Of a DNA stretch of 64,000 nucleotides, positions 14,314-27,528 are shown one piece after another (within the stretch, counting starts at the first letter, position 1; every line of letters begins with the position of its first letter). This stretch comes from Aulostomus chinensis (Eukaryota > Chordata > Actinopteri > Syngnathiformes > Aulostomidae). Position numbers and translations under genes: made by a program. The notes beneath the pieces are model-generated. The model saw nothing but the letters and a program-made list of their open reading frames with translations, was not told the DNA's origin and made no database searches. The DNA lies in assembly GCA_037954235.1 (NCBI GenBank), contig JBBMOA010000017.1, forward strand, positions 19,950,027-20,014,026, given 5' to 3'.

Positions 14314-14398
14314 TAAAGGTTAAACATCCATCCATCCATCCATCCATCCATTTTCCTTTACCGCTTATCCGTTAAGGGTCGTGGGTAAAGGTTAAACA
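14314..14398 (-). mobile_element. severely 5'-truncated V-SINE tail with target-site duplication
   Basis: Only about 59 bases of the 3' tail remain, with ATCC repeats (CATCCATCCATCC) and CCGCTTATCCGTTAAGGGTCG, the same tail as the 45.65 kb copy. A perfect 13-base direct repeat TAAAGGTTAAACA flanks it at 14314-14326 and 14386-14398. Confidence 0.85.
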
Positions 14399-17300
14399 CA
14401 GGTTCATAATTAGCAGGTTAATTAGCCAGAGTTGGTGGGTCCAAGTGGCACTGGACTGATACTCTGACACTGTAAAGATAATTGCAACAAAACCTTGGCA
14501 CAAGAGGAGGCGCTGAGCCAAAAGCCCAAAGTTCACCCTGTCAACAGCCACTCAAACAAAATAGGCGCTTGATAAGCAAACTCATGATTCACCGTCTGTG
14601 GTTACTGCCATTTTATGGAGAAGGTGCATGGCTTTATTCTTACCTTTTTTTATTTTTAGCTGTAGTTAAAAATGTATCTGACAATGGCTTTCTTTGAAGG
14701 ACATTTCTACATGTCAGTCAATGCTGAGCTACCGGTGTCCTTGGCTGCTTGAATTTTCACCACATCAGAAAAATTAGCAGGCTGACTCCTTCCACTGAGG
14801 GATAATCAACTATCACGAGAGGTTCAAAATACATCGAGATATTTCACATGACAATCCCACCTCAATCCCGCTCCACAGAGAGAACATATGCTGAAAACCA
14901 TTTCCATCCAGGCTCGCTGCCAAACCGTTCACCTTTCCCCAGCACACTGCTGCACACATTTATGCCACCAAAATTGGGATTTATGTGGGGATATTTTTCC
15001 TGTGACATACTGAGAGATAAAGCTTTGGATTTGAAAGCCAATGCCCCAGGCTTAATGAAATCTTCCCAAGTCTATTGTTATATGTGTGATCAGCTCTTTC
15101 ACTGACAATAGGCTCAGTTAAGCTGTGAGGCAGGTGAGTCCCAACTTCCGATCTGCCAACTAAATTATACTCAACAATTGTAAGTTTCAACATTTGACTT
15201 CACTGATCGTATCCGCCAGACCACTTAGTCAAAGGCTCTGTTCAAGATCTGGTATTGAGATGCATCTTCCTAAGTGAGCCAATCACAACGCAGCATTCTT
15301 TTAGAAGCGTGGATGTAAATTTGTCCTGGGCCACATTTAAGAACCGCGTCACTGACCAATGTTCTCCATTAAAGTCGAAATATGCAGTTTCGCACGTGAA
15401 ATTGCAGCATGTTATCATCATATGACTGGGGAAAGCCCACAGAGGCGAAAGCATCATTACGGGTGATTTGGTTTGTCAGGAACATGCCATGAAACACTCT
15501 GCATTGTTCTGACTTCTCCTCAAAATGATTTTAATTTAATTTATTAAAAGACAATGTCGCCTACCCTGTGACTGATCTCACCTTCCCTGCATTAAATTCA
15601 GCGAATAATACACACGACAGGTCATCAAAAACAAGCTGTTTCTTAAAACAGAGTTTATTATCTCACTGTTCTACATAAACATATGTCTTGGTCGACACAA
15701 GCCATAACTAAAAATAAACACGATATAGATATCATATTTCCCAATCTGAGTGATATAATCACTTGTATCACTTGTAATAATATAAATTGCCCTCGGTAAA
15801 TATGCCGATTAAACACTTGCAGACGGAAATAACGTATGTGACCATTTCCGTATAGAGCGGACAAGAGGGAGCCATTCACAATTGGTCACAGGAGAAACAT
15901 TTTAATGCCACTCGGAGCAATACATGAGAGCGGACCACTCAGGACAGATCTTAGCGCCAGGTCTGAACAAGGCCTAATCCCAGTTTGGTCGACGGAGGCA
16001 TTTCCCGCAGTGGCTAGCTTGTCAAACAGTGCGGTGTGGGCTGAGACACAAAGAGAGGGGTTCATTCTCTTTCCTCTGTTCTCCCCGCTAAAAGGTAAAT
16101 ATCCCCCTCATAATGTCTGAAAAGCAGTGAACCTATTTGTTAGCAAACAAATACTCTCTGCTCAGCATGGGGCTGGCACATGCTTCTGTGTGCTCAAGTG
16201 TGTTGGGATGAGGCGGGCTCCATCAGTGGAGGATTAAAATAGAAGGGATGTGAGAGTAGCAGGAGCATAATTAACAGTGTTGATGCAAGGAGGAGGGCTG
16301 AGTGAATGGTTTGTGCATTTGCCGCCTATAATTCAGCCTCTCCACGTGCCTGAAGACGGGGGGGATGGGACTCAGCCAGGGGGGCCACCAAACACTTCCA
16401 GTCCTGCTATTACTGCATTTCAAGATTGCAGCCAGTTGTGAATGAAACAAATCAAGAGTTTGCACACAGTGCTGCGCATATAGATTCACTCTGACTGCTC
16501 CACTGGTCACATAACCACAGGTGACAGTAGAGTTGTGGAGCTGCGGGAGAGCTGGACAGGGCTAAACAGAAAGGGACACCAGCAATCAATCAAAATGTCA
16601 ATTTCATCATGGGATTTTTTGATCAAGGGAAGCCTGGCGCAGAACACGAAATGCTGAAGTTTGTAGTGCGCACTACTGGCTACCCTTGGGCTGAGGGGCA
16701 CGCAGTGGTCACATTCAGTTCAAGTCAGAGCGGCACCATGCTGTGTGTGCATGTGAGTGCCGGTGCCCATCAGTGGGTATTGGTCGCCTTCCCAGAGCCT
16801 GTCCTAGCTGGGCCTAGGCCAATACATCAAATTAGTTCTGTGTCCCATAGCTACTAGCAGTGGAAATAAAATGGAAGCAGTCAATAACGTTGCGGAAAAT
16901 GATCATGCTTACAGACAACAAGCATGCATGACATATACAAATCCAATCACGTGGCCATCAACCGATCAATGTCTGGACCTGACAGTCAAGCTGGTGTGAT
17001 CTATGAGTACATGAGGTTTCACGTGATGTACATTTTGTTGGCTCTAAGCAGACATCTGCACACCCAATTTGCTGTGACCAACTATTCATGCGCTGGCAAA
17101 CATTAATGGCTGAATATCCTCTAAATCCACAAGCATGTGTGTCATCAAAGACGGTGGAATTGCTGCCAGTAGACAGTTTGAAACTGTTCAAACACATTTA
17201 CCATCAGATTTTCTCACATATTTTCCGCCCAGTTCTGTTCCCTGAATCATATGATCGTCTCTCTCTTTTGGCTCGAATGTGGATGCTGAAGATACTTGTT

Positions 17301-20300
17301 TGCAAACACAACAGCTCTTCTCTGCAGATTTGTGTGGACTGTGCATATGGGGAGCACAGACACCAAGCGTAATCCGGAAAGTATGAAACTAAGTATTATG
17401 TGTCCCTGGTATCTTCAACTGTCTCATTTACACTATAACGTCAAAGAACAGCCATCAGAGGGACCCTCTGGTTTCTTCTTTCTAGTTATCAAATCCTTAC
17501 AACCCTTGCAACCACGACACCTGAATCCAGCAATAAAAGCTGAATGAGTGAGCGGATAGTAAGAGTGGACTGGCATGAGGACAGGGTCAGCTTGAGCTCA
17601 GTTAGGTCTTCAGTGTACAACTGTTTATGAGCAGCGAGGTCAGTCGACAGTTGCCTGACAGATTCTCACAACAGAGGTGTCAATATGACAGATGCCTGTG
17701 ATGTTTGGAAGCCATCCGCCGGCCTGTCCTCTCACATCCTCCGTCTGATTACACAGGTAGCAAACGCACCAGACGACAAGAGGAGAACAAAGGAAAAAAA
17801 TCCAGACGGGAACACCCATCCACACCACAATAAAGTGATCTTATTCATGACAATCAAGTGCTCACAGAGATAATCACAGCATACGGGCCCATGCAACTAC
17901 ATTCTATCCACGGCTAAACGTTAGCTGAATCCTAAGATGAGATAACAACCTGTCAGGAACAGAGGGGTAGTTGGATCTCAGAACTGATACCAACAATCCT
18001 TAGGGCTTGTGGTGACCCCCAAAGTGTTTTTTTTTTCCCCCAACTGAAAACACCCATCTGGAAGCACTTGAGGTGCGGCATTTGGTTGCTGATATGGAAT
18101 GTCTGTGGAAGTAAAAATGTCAGCACAAGATACTTCCGTCCATCCTTGCTCTGAGTGAAATAAAGCCTGAACCACAGAGGGTGGGGAGACAGACAGTGGG
18201 GGATCATGAGATTTTTTTTTTGGGGGGGGGGGGGTGGTAGGAAACCTATTAGTGTTGTTCAGCACTTGTACATGAAGGTTGAGACAGTTCCTCTGTGGTA
18301 TTTGTCCAGCCATATGTACCACCCCCAAAGAGACAGTGATGAGTGTTGCTTTTGCCTTTTCAATTTGGCGACTGTAAAAAACTACGAACACTCGTCGCCT
18401 CGTCATGCCGTTACCATTTGCAGCATGGCGAAGAATGCAGCCCTCCCATTTAAAACATAAGACCCACTGACCACAGGAAAACACTGTGATGGATGCGGGC
18501 CCAAATATTCTGCATTGCTGAAATCCTTTTTTTTTTTTTTTTTGAGGATGGAATTCTCTGGGAACAACATGTTATGTTCTTCAATATCCCTGGACAGGCT
18601 GCGGCATGTTATGAAAGAAGAGGACTTAACGATGGTTTGACTAAGCCGCTCATGGGTAAAGGTCAAGATCTGTCTGAGCAAACATGAGAAACACGAGCTC
18701 CGCTGCTGCAGCTGACCACAAGCTGCTCAAAAGGCCCCTGGAGAGAGCAATCGAATCTATCAGAAGATGCTCTAAACATCCTCCGGAGTCTTTATCCATC
18801 ACACTGATCTATCAATCGATCAGCAGCTGCTTGGCCAACAAATACACATCTGCAGCAATCAGGGTGAAGTACATTACTAATTTGATTATACAGATGAATA
18901 AGGGCAGCCGTGATGGGATGCCTTTCAACTGAACAAGGATTTCCCACAGACTGTTACAGAGGAGCTTTGCCTTGCTGCAAGCAAACAATAGGATCCTTAG
19001 TGGAGAGAGCAGCAATCAAAAGGAAAACACCGCCAGCCATCCTGGAAGGCCAGAGTCAAGGTGAAAGCCTGATTAATATACACCCACATTGGCCAAATAG
19101 CTGCTCTGCTGCCACTACACATTAATAGTGTGCCTAGTGCACAAGATGTACTCTGCAATTTTGTAATTAAGCCGTTAAAGTTTGCATAGATGGAGGCAGA
19201 CAAATCAATTTTGCCAATTAAGCATTTGAAGCAGGTAACACCATGATGACAAGCTTCAATATCAGAGTGTGTGCAATAAATCGATTCTGTTTGTACTATT
19301 TTTATGCAAAATCTTCATATGGACAAATACAAAAAAAAAATCACAAAAACTGGATAACAAAGTACGTAAACAATTTCTAGTCATTGATTTTGGCACCTGC
19401 TCAGTGCATGGCCTGATGCACTTCCAGTCCAATTAAACACAATCAGGCCACAGACTTAATGAATTCATACAGAGTCATTTGGACTGTGATAAGTCAGCCA
19501 GTGTTGCATAACTGTGGTGATTTGCTAAATCACAGCGTGTGCCAGAAAATTAGAGTACAAACCTTCACAATGTCCTGCTGCTGCTGGCCTGCACCGCACT
19601 GTACTCACTGGCACACTCCAGCCGGCTCTGCAGCTGCGCTTTATCATGCTCCCGAGGTAGCTCCATGCAAGTCACATGACATTTAAAGTAGCAACCCAGG
19701 GGAGCAGTTTTTCAATATTCGTGCCTTCATTAAACACCAAAAACCCACTAAAACTCAGTAGCCAGGGAGAGGAAAATAACGACTGCTTCATTAATCAGAT
19801 AACATCAGACAGCTGTCCAGGTAATTCTACTCTCGCGGTCATGGATGCAGAGAGAATGTAATAAACACACTCAAACACCCCCGATCTCCCTCCTCCTCCG
19901 CTTTATCCCCCCCAGCTGGCAATAATCAGGACTTTGCGTCCCCACAAGTCACAGAGGAGAAAAACATGCAAGTATTGATGGGAGCTCTGTGTGAGCCCGT
20001 CATTTGCATCTTCCAGAGTGTTGTTTTATCTTGTGCAGGGTGTTTTAACACGTGAACTCAAAGCTAAACATCCAGGGCACGAGAACAAACCAAATACAGG
20101 TGCCTGCTTCCCTCTTTCTAGTAGCAAACAGCCAAAGGCAACTTCCACCTAATCAGCATTCAAGGCAAGTATGAGTAACACATCAACAGAAACATGTTAC
20201 CCCCTCCCTGGCGAGCAGAGCGCTGGTTCTGCAGAGAGAGAAAGAGAGAGAGAAAGAGAGACATTACACAGGCAAACAATGAAACTCTAGAAGAGGATGT

Positions 20301-21171
20301 GTGTCTCAAATATTCACCTTCAACAGCTTTTCCAACTATTATACAACCACATGCCTAACTTATTATATACCATCCAACATTCAGCTTCAGCTGCGTCTCC
20401 AGTGCAGCGGGTCTGCAGGCCGGGTATCCAGGAATACATCAATGAAATACACAGGAAACAGGCAGTGAGAGAGGAAAGGCTGGGAAAGCAGCCATGTTTG
20501 TTATTAGCCAACCCTATCTGCCCTTAGCACCTGGAGCAACATGACCACAAGACTCTGGCCTAATTCATTAAGACAACGTGCTGCATCGGCAAATTATTTC
20601 ACCTCAAGTTTTACTAATAATGCTGTTTGTTCTATGTGTCAAACTGTCGGTGAACTGTTGTCACGGCTTTGTTTTTTGGTCCGCTGGGTTCAGTTTTACT
20701 TGTCTATCAGCGCGCTGTTATGTAGGGATGCACGTCAGTGGCAAATCATCAATATTGGCAGATATTGGTATCAGTCTGACAATCATTAATATTGTTTTGC
20801 GCATCTTTGCTCATCACCAGTGCTGAAACAACAGTAAATATGTGATTTACGGGCCCCTACAAAAGTTTTGGGAACAAAGAAAATGTTGCTTCTTCTAACT
20901 AAGACAATGTTTAAGAGTTTGTCAGAAATAGAAAATGATAATATCATGCAAACTTGTTTTTATACAGATAAAAATCAACACCAGCAAGTATAGACTATCT
21001 GCCCAAATCAATGGTATAATATCCATTTATCACACATCAGTGAAAAGAATTCTTTATCATATATTCCTGCAGTTATGGATAGCTGCTGTCCTTGTTTTAC
21101 TATTTTCAAATTTAAAATATTCTCCTTCATGAACATATGCATGAGTTTTACCACTTTTAAATGGAATCATG

Positions 21172-21204
21172 TAATAACAATAATAATAATAATAATAATA
21201 ATTT
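21172..21204. repeat. (AAT)n microsatellite
   Basis: About ten AAT/ATA units in an AT-rich part of the sipa1l1 5' intron. Confidence 0.9.
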
Positions 21205-21397
21205 TAAAGATATCAAGGTGTTGGAATACACACTTCTACAGTACATCAGACGTCTGTCAGTACTACAGAAGTACATCAACAGTGCCAGTATGACATTTTC
21301 AGACAGACTCCCTTCACTTTACCTGAAACTTGTATTTGTTTTAGAAGTCATGAGACTCCAGGAAAGGAAGCTTTTGGTTTACAGTGGTCTCATTCTG

Positions 21398-21418
21398 CCC
21401 CCCCCCCCCCCCCCCCCC
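21398..21418. repeat. poly(C), 21 bases
   Basis: Homopolymer followed by an A-run. The true length is probably uncertain because such runs sequence poorly. Confidence 0.9.
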
Positions 21419-24399
21419 AAAAAAAAAGCAAGTGCAGGGCAGGAACTCACAGAGTGGAAATGGATTCCCTGGTTCCAAAGCAAAGGATGTGGAATTTTGG
21501 AGCAATATGTGGAGGATTATTCTGAAGTTTGAGTGCAAGAAACAAAGCACAGCACCAGCTTAAGTATGAATCCTTTCAGTATTTAAAAAAAAAAGCCAGT
21601 GTTTTTGCCTGGATAGCGGCCCTGGAGTGTCTCAATAGCATGTTTAGGGGAGAATTTCCCACTCGTGCCAGCATTCCTGTGTTACCACATATCACATAGT
21701 AAAAACTGCCACTGAATGCAATGAAAACATTTGTAAGCGAGAGCAGGAATGAAGACAAGCTGAACAGACCTGTCTGTACGTTGAGATCTGTTTTGAGCTC
21801 AGCCATGACCGAGGCCTCACACACATCGCTGCCTCCTTCTCAGATTTCTGTCCACAGGAGGGACAACAGCAGGTTTTTTTGTTTCTTGTTTTTTTTTGTA
21901 TGTGGAATCATTTTCCACCACAGCCCACATAGGCTCTGCATGGGGCACGGGCCTGAAACTCTGCTTGATGTTATGCTTTCTGTAATCTGTTCCAGAAAGA
22001 GAGAGAAAGAGAAAGAGAGAGCACGCCATAGAGAGTGTAGCAACTGGCGGGCATGTCCAGACAATAACGAGCACGTCATCACACTGTGGCAGAGGAGATA
22101 GCTGACGGCAACCCGTCATCAACACAATCCCAGATTTCATTCTGGAGTGTTTGTGTGTCTTTCTCCCACTTTCACATTTTTTTTTTTTTAAACTGTGGTT
22201 GTTGGTCAAATTTGCTTCTTGCTCCGTACTATTTTCGGTCCATATGAGGTTTGATTGGAGCAGAAAAGGGGAATTACGCAGTGTCTGATCTCTGCATGGT
22301 TGTGGGAGTTGGTTTCGGGTTGAGAGAAGAATGACAAACCATTCACCGGGAGGTTGCTCTAGTTCATGTGCATATAAGGAACAGACCACCCCACAGACAC
22401 TGTCAATCACGCGTCAGAGCCAGGAACAACACCTGCCCTGCCAATGAACTCCCAGCGAGAGCCAGCTCCACACAATCTCCTACATCGATAATGACATCTC
22501 TGAACTGTCGTGCTTTTTTTATTTTGCGAGGTCAAACTTCCCTAAAACTTTGTAGCAGGTGGGGCGGAATAGAGGGGAATTTTTCTTTGTCTGCACGCAT
22601 TTACTCGGTGACACTCTACTGAAAGGGATTACATCATCACTATTGTAGCTTCAGAGCCCTCTGCTTTCCTCTATTGGCTGGTATACAGTGGACCGTCCGA
22701 TCCAGACAAAGACAGAGCATTCCGACAGTTTAGCAAGCAGGAAACGCAAACGCGTAGTCACACCTCATTACAGTCAAACTCATCAACCCCCTCAGTCACC
22801 AGCAAAAAGACGCATGCAAAAACCAACACAGGCCGTGTCATCGAGTCATTTGACTTCTGACTAGGGGTTGACTCACATCAGTCAGACACCAGTCAGAAAA
22901 CTGACAGCTTCCTTTTTTTTTGTTTTGTTTTTTTAAGTGACACATTTCAAGGTACCGCTGAAGGTCATGTTGAGACTCGTGACTAATTTTGGTCATACAA
23001 AAACAAAACAAAACAAAACAAAAAAAACACACACACATCGGCCTTGCAGCTGACATTGTAGGCACCAGTGCCATGTCTCAAGGTCTGTTCAGGCTGTTGT
23101 CAGATCTGTCATCAGTTTCAGGTAGCAGGAGCTAACCAGATGCACCAACTGGAACTTCCTCAGTCCCGATGTGATACAAATACACGAGCTAATCATCCAA
23201 TACCAATTTGAAAGTCATAGAAACTGGGCTCTTTCTTTTATGTGCACGGCATATAAATGTATAAATAAATTGTTTTCCTCATGTAAAAAAAAAAGAAAAA
23301 AGAAGAAATTAGCTTTCTAAATGCTGTTAGCTCTCCTTCAAGCAATAGTCTTTAAAAGCCCACTGCTGCTGAATGATACAGCCAAAAACTGTCCCATTTT
23401 AACCAATCCAGATATCTGAGTCAGTGTCTAGCCGATATCGGTTATCAATACCTGATCGCTGCGCCCTTTGATGAAACCTATATTAGAAATGTCTGTCTTC
23501 CTCTGGTCCACACCGGATCTGAGGATCAAAGCCATTACAGACTCGCTGCAACTTGAGCTTGACAATTAACAACAACAATAATCCCATCATTCATTATATA
23601 AACATAAACAGTTAATTTAAGCACTCGGTGATGGCCACTTAGAATAATTGCACCCCACACATTCCAGAGTGGCAAATTATAAAGCAGTACAATGCTCCCC
23701 TTGTTGTTGCCTTTTTATCGTGGCTCAAGCTATTCCCTTCGAGCCAATGAACAAGAGACAATGGAAACTTAACTCAGCTACAGGAACCATCCCTCTATGA
23801 ACGCGTGATAGAAAGACAATATCGCACAATAACTATTCTTACATGAGAGGTAAGATGCAAAGGGTGAAAATAGAAACACCGTCCTTTGGGAATGCAACAA
23901 ATAGAGAGGTGGAACATCTATTTTGGTGGGAAAGCTTTCCTCTAAAAGAACAAATGTGTTCAGAGTTTGCATGACTGATTCTGACAACCTGCAGTTTCTC
24001 ATACGCGTCTCACTGATACGGTTCCAACCTCGTCTCCTGTCTGCAAATGAGCTGCCAGACCCATATTCTTGTCTTGTCTTTCCTTAACCCTGAAAAGTAT
24101 GTTTATAAGCAGCAGCATAAAACATGTCCAATGGAGCAAATTAAAATAGGGCATGTGCTTCCTCTTAGTGGAGATATGTAGCTGCTGCTTTTGCATTAGT
24201 TTAACGCGACAGAAATAGAGAGTAACAGTCAGAGGGAATAACAACTACGATTTGGATGCAATTAAACTGAAAAGAAAAGCAAATAAGACTCACGGGTAAA
24301 GATGGCAGTGCAGCTGTACAAGTCATGCCGCCACAGGTCAGCTAAGCCTCCAAAGAATGCCAAATATTCTTGATCCTTGTCCAAAACTTAACTCCAAAG

Positions 24400-24432
24400 C
24401 CCCCCCCCCCACACACACACACACACACACAC
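24400..24432. repeat. C11 then (AC)11
   Basis: Composite simple repeat, about 700 bases from the candidate sipa1l1 first exon. Confidence 0.9.
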
Positions 24433-25099
24433 TTGACTTATCCCAAATTATCTCCAAGAAGCAGAACTGCTGGAGCAGGAGCTATGATTGAGGTAGCTAG
24501 GAGCAACTGATTTTTAATTTCCAACTTGAATGAAGGAGACTGAAGCTGATATTTTGGAAATGAAATGTTGTTCATTTATTTATTTATTTTTGGAGTGAAC
24601 ACTCAGCTGAATATATTAAAACTCAGGAAAGGTTGGCAGGGTAGCAAGCTTGCCACTATCTAAATAAACCTGTGTTTGCATTGCTGGATCTTTCCTGTTT
24701 TATCAGGCATGTGATTATCAGTCTCTCACTCTCTCCCAATGCGCATTTTGGATTAAAAAGCTGCTGCAAATAAATTGTGCTTTCTAATCAAAACAGGGGA
24801 AGGACTTATGTACAGAATGTATGGAAGCAGAGTGGCAAGGCTTCATTGTACAATCTGTTCAAGCACATGAGGCTGTAAACAAACCTGGCTGGGGGAAGAA
24901 AAAAAAATCACCTGGAGCCTGAAATCCTGCTGTAGCAACAACCAGTGGGTGATGTGCTGGTGGTCACAGTGACACATGGAAGCATCCATACATCCCATGT
25001 GATGTCGTGCGCACAATGCCACCTGTGAATCCTCTTAACTGGGGACAATGCCGGTGACATACAACGACGCAGAGATGTTCGAGTAGAAACGGTTCTTAC

Positions 25100-25202
25100 C
25101 GAATCGTCTCCCAATAGTTAGAACACCACACTGGCTCCTCGCTGCGCCTTCACATAGCACAAAGGTCCGCTTTGTCCCCTTCTTCTTCTTCTTCCCCGAC
25201 AG

Positions 25203-25251
<49 letters not shown>

Positions 25252-25640
25252 CTTTATACAGCGAACAACACCCCGCACATGCATGCCGACCACACCGTTC
25301 CCGACTCACCTTCCCTCCTTCCTACCACAAGCTTTCGGGTTGACACACAATACGAAGCGGGTTTTTCCTCCCTTTTGTTCAACTCTGGTCCCACAACTCC
25401 CCGCAACACAAAGCGCTTTTCCTCACCTTCCTTTGGAGGAAACGTTGGTCGCGCTTCTTCTAACCACAAATGTCCCGGGTGTCTTCCGCCGAGGAGCAAC
25501 TCTGAAGTTTGATAGAAAGTTACGGGGTTTGCCTCGCTGCGCTATGCAGCTGCTGGAAGGATGAGATCATTCAGGCTGACTCCCCTCTCTCTCTCGCTCT
25601 CTCTCTGCCCCGAGGTCTCGCGAGAAGGCCTGGTGGAGAA
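25100..25640 (-). promoter_or_regulatory. sipa1l1: candidate first exon and CpG-rich promoter of sipa1l1
   Basis: This is the most CpG-rich segment between 7 kb and 27 kb. It sits where the 5' end of the minus-strand gene is expected. A strong donor reads ATTCG|GTAAGAACC on the minus strand, with the exon ending at 25100. A (GT)n/(GC)n tract at 25204-25252 lies inside. No cDNA supports the link to the coding exon at 6304, so this is inference. Confidence 0.4.
25204..25252. repeat. (GT)20(GC)n alternating tract in the sipa1l1 promoter region
   Basis: Perfect purine-pyrimidine alternation for 49 bases, about 100 bases upstream (on the minus strand) of the donor at 25100. Confidence 0.92.
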
Positions 25641-26169
25641 AGCAAACGTTCCCGTGGCAACAGCGCTCACCTGTAGTGTGTACGGTAGACCTAGAGGGCG
25701 GTAAACGAAGAGCCCTCACTCTGTTGTTGGAGCCACAAGTTCGAAACCCCCCCGCCCACACACACACACACACTTCCTCTCTGAACATTTAGCTACATTA
25801 TCCTATATTCCCACCTTTGTCCCGTCTGATGTGACAACATCGGCCAAGGGTTTCTCCTTGCTTTGTAAATCATAGATGTTGGTGAGCAAGTAGCAGCCAC
25901 GTGATCAACTGCTGCAAAGTCTGTCTTTCTTGAGTTAAAAAAAGTGAAATAAATAAATTTACACCATACAGAGAAAAAAAATTACATGCTTATTTGATAC
26001 CTTTTTGGGGTTTTATTTTTTTATTATTTGCATGTTTTGTTACTTGAATATAGTATATCTATACTATATGTTGATATTTTTATTTCTTGTTTAATTTGTA
26101 TCGGTGACATTTGTATCATATGTAGAGTTTTTAGTTTATACCTCGTTGATGTTATATTGATCTGGGCTT

Positions 26170-26212
<43 letters not shown>

Positions 26213-27131
26213 TAACAGATATTACGACTATTACTGCTCCAAATTTTCTTGTTTGGAGGCTTGCTTCTTATTTTTCTTAAAAACGTCTAGATTTGCTGAT
26301 ATACTTTGTGTTGTGTCTCGTACAGTTTCAGATTTGTGTTTTATGTAATGATTTTACTCAAGAATAAAATGTTACACACACACACACACACACAAGCTAG
26401 TGACTCATCATTTTTAAATAAACGATCTTTGGAGGTATTTTCCTACAGGCTGTGTTAAGTGAGCAGTGCAGAGGGTGCAGGGGAGGCCTCCACCTCCAGT
26501 GTCTGCTGCATGTACAGGCTTCATTAGCTACCTGACAGTGAGGCACTAAACAGTCAGCCGGTGAGAAATATATTAAACAAGTAACCTACTGCATCACGGA
26601 ATCCCCACCATTTACAAATATGCAAAGACTCTTTACAGCACTACAGGAAAGGAGATAAATCTGTTTTTTGTCAGCTGACAGTGTTTCCAGACATTAAGGG
26701 GAAGCCTGGCCAGTGTGGCCTGTGGCTCTGACATCATCGGGTGATGTGGATGGGAACCCACTGCTAATCTGCAGACCTTGATTTAGGGACTTCAGGTGTC
26801 ACTGCAGTAGTAAAACATCGACTGAAGCTCTACTGGTATCTGCAGAGCTCACACAGAAATGCAGATCTCTTAAATTATGAGAAGGGAAATGATTTCAACA
26901 AAGGCCAAATGAATCAGCAGGGCAGGGAATGCATAACGCAAGAGAATGGCCTGATTTAGAGAATGTATTAGTGAATTAGTAATCCTTCCTACTGCACTTC
27001 CAGACTCTGCTTCAGTCATGACTTCTATTTTCGTCGAGCTTGCATCACAAGCAGAAATCTTCAAGGTAAGTGCCTCGTGATATGTTATAAAACAATTCCA
27101 AAATATACATCAAAGAGAGCAAAAATAGGGT
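25641..27131. other. intergenic region between sipa1l1 and gpx2
   Basis: AT-rich sequence with two dinucleotide tracts (26174-26211 and 26374-26394). I see no coding exon. The ORF spanning the (GT)n tract is a by-product of the repeat. Confidence 0.6.
26174..26211. repeat. (GT)19 microsatellite
   Basis: Intergenic simple repeat between sipa1l1 and gpx2. A shorter (AC)n lies at 26374-26394. Confidence 0.92.
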
Positions 27132-27137
27132 TTTATT
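27132..27137 (-). terminator. gpx2: candidate poly(A) signal of gpx2
   Basis: TTTATT on the plus strand reads AATAAA on the minus strand, about 390 bases after the gpx2 stop and beyond the SECIS candidate. An earlier AATAAA at 27450-27445 overlaps the SECIS core, and its use would remove that element. Confidence 0.45.
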
Positions 27138-27394
27138 CCAGTGCAAACATCTCCAGAGTGTGTGTGGTGAATGTTAATTCATGAAAGCGTGACAGAATTT
27201 ATATAATCAAATATGTAGCACCATCTGCTGGCCAAGCACAAGGCACATACAAAAGTAAGTATGTTTTCCTCTCCTACGTACATGCACATTTGTTCAAACT
27301 ATACCATACAATTACAGCGCTGCCTTTTTCTATAAGCAAAAGTTTTAAAAGGAATTGGGAGGCATTTATGCACTCATCCACCTCTTTTAAGCAC

Positions 27395-27455
27395 TTATGG
27401 GGCTTCAGATGGTATCCCTACAGCCTTTAAGAATACCACCTTCATTTATTAAGGC
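27395..27455 (-). promoter_or_regulatory. gpx2: candidate SECIS element of gpx2
   Basis: SECIS stem-loops in the 3' UTR direct selenocysteine insertion at UGA. On the minus strand I see ATGA at 27445-27442, a 13-base spacer, an apical AAA at 27428-27426, and the returning strand ending in TGA at 27407-27405. The spacer GGTGGTAT pairs with ATACCATC (eight pairs, one G-U), just above the ATGA/TGA non-canonical quartet. It lies about 85 bases after the stop codon, as expected for a GPX mRNA. Confidence 0.75.
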
Positions 27456-27528
27456 TTAGAAGTATGGATGAGAGTGTCTCAGCTTATTCTGTGATGGATG
27501 AGAGGTCATTAAGAGGTGGGCTCTATTC

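Larger units (their letters stand above)
6305..25099 (-). other. long non-coding stretch, probably the first intron(s) of sipa1l1
   Basis: About 18.8 kb with no recognisable coding exon on either strand. It holds simple repeats (listed separately), a short SINE tail and several balanced-composition blocks that could be conserved regulatory elements, for example 18,650-19,250 and 19,380-19,660. ORFs of 60-200 codons in it lack splice context or family resemblance. Additional non-coding first exons may lie here unseen. Confidence 0.55.

Noticed and set aside
17978..18484. 168-codon minus-strand ORF
   Set aside because: Crosses homopolymers and has no recognisable protein similarity.
21817..22410. 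197-codon minus-strand ORF
   Set aside because: Low-complexity Lys/Ser runs from purine tracts, no family resemblance and no splice context.
25172..25564. 130-codon plus-strand ORF over the CpG-rich region
   Set aside because: It passes through the (GT)n/(GC)n tract as Val-Cys repeats; the region is better explained as the sipa1l1 promoter.
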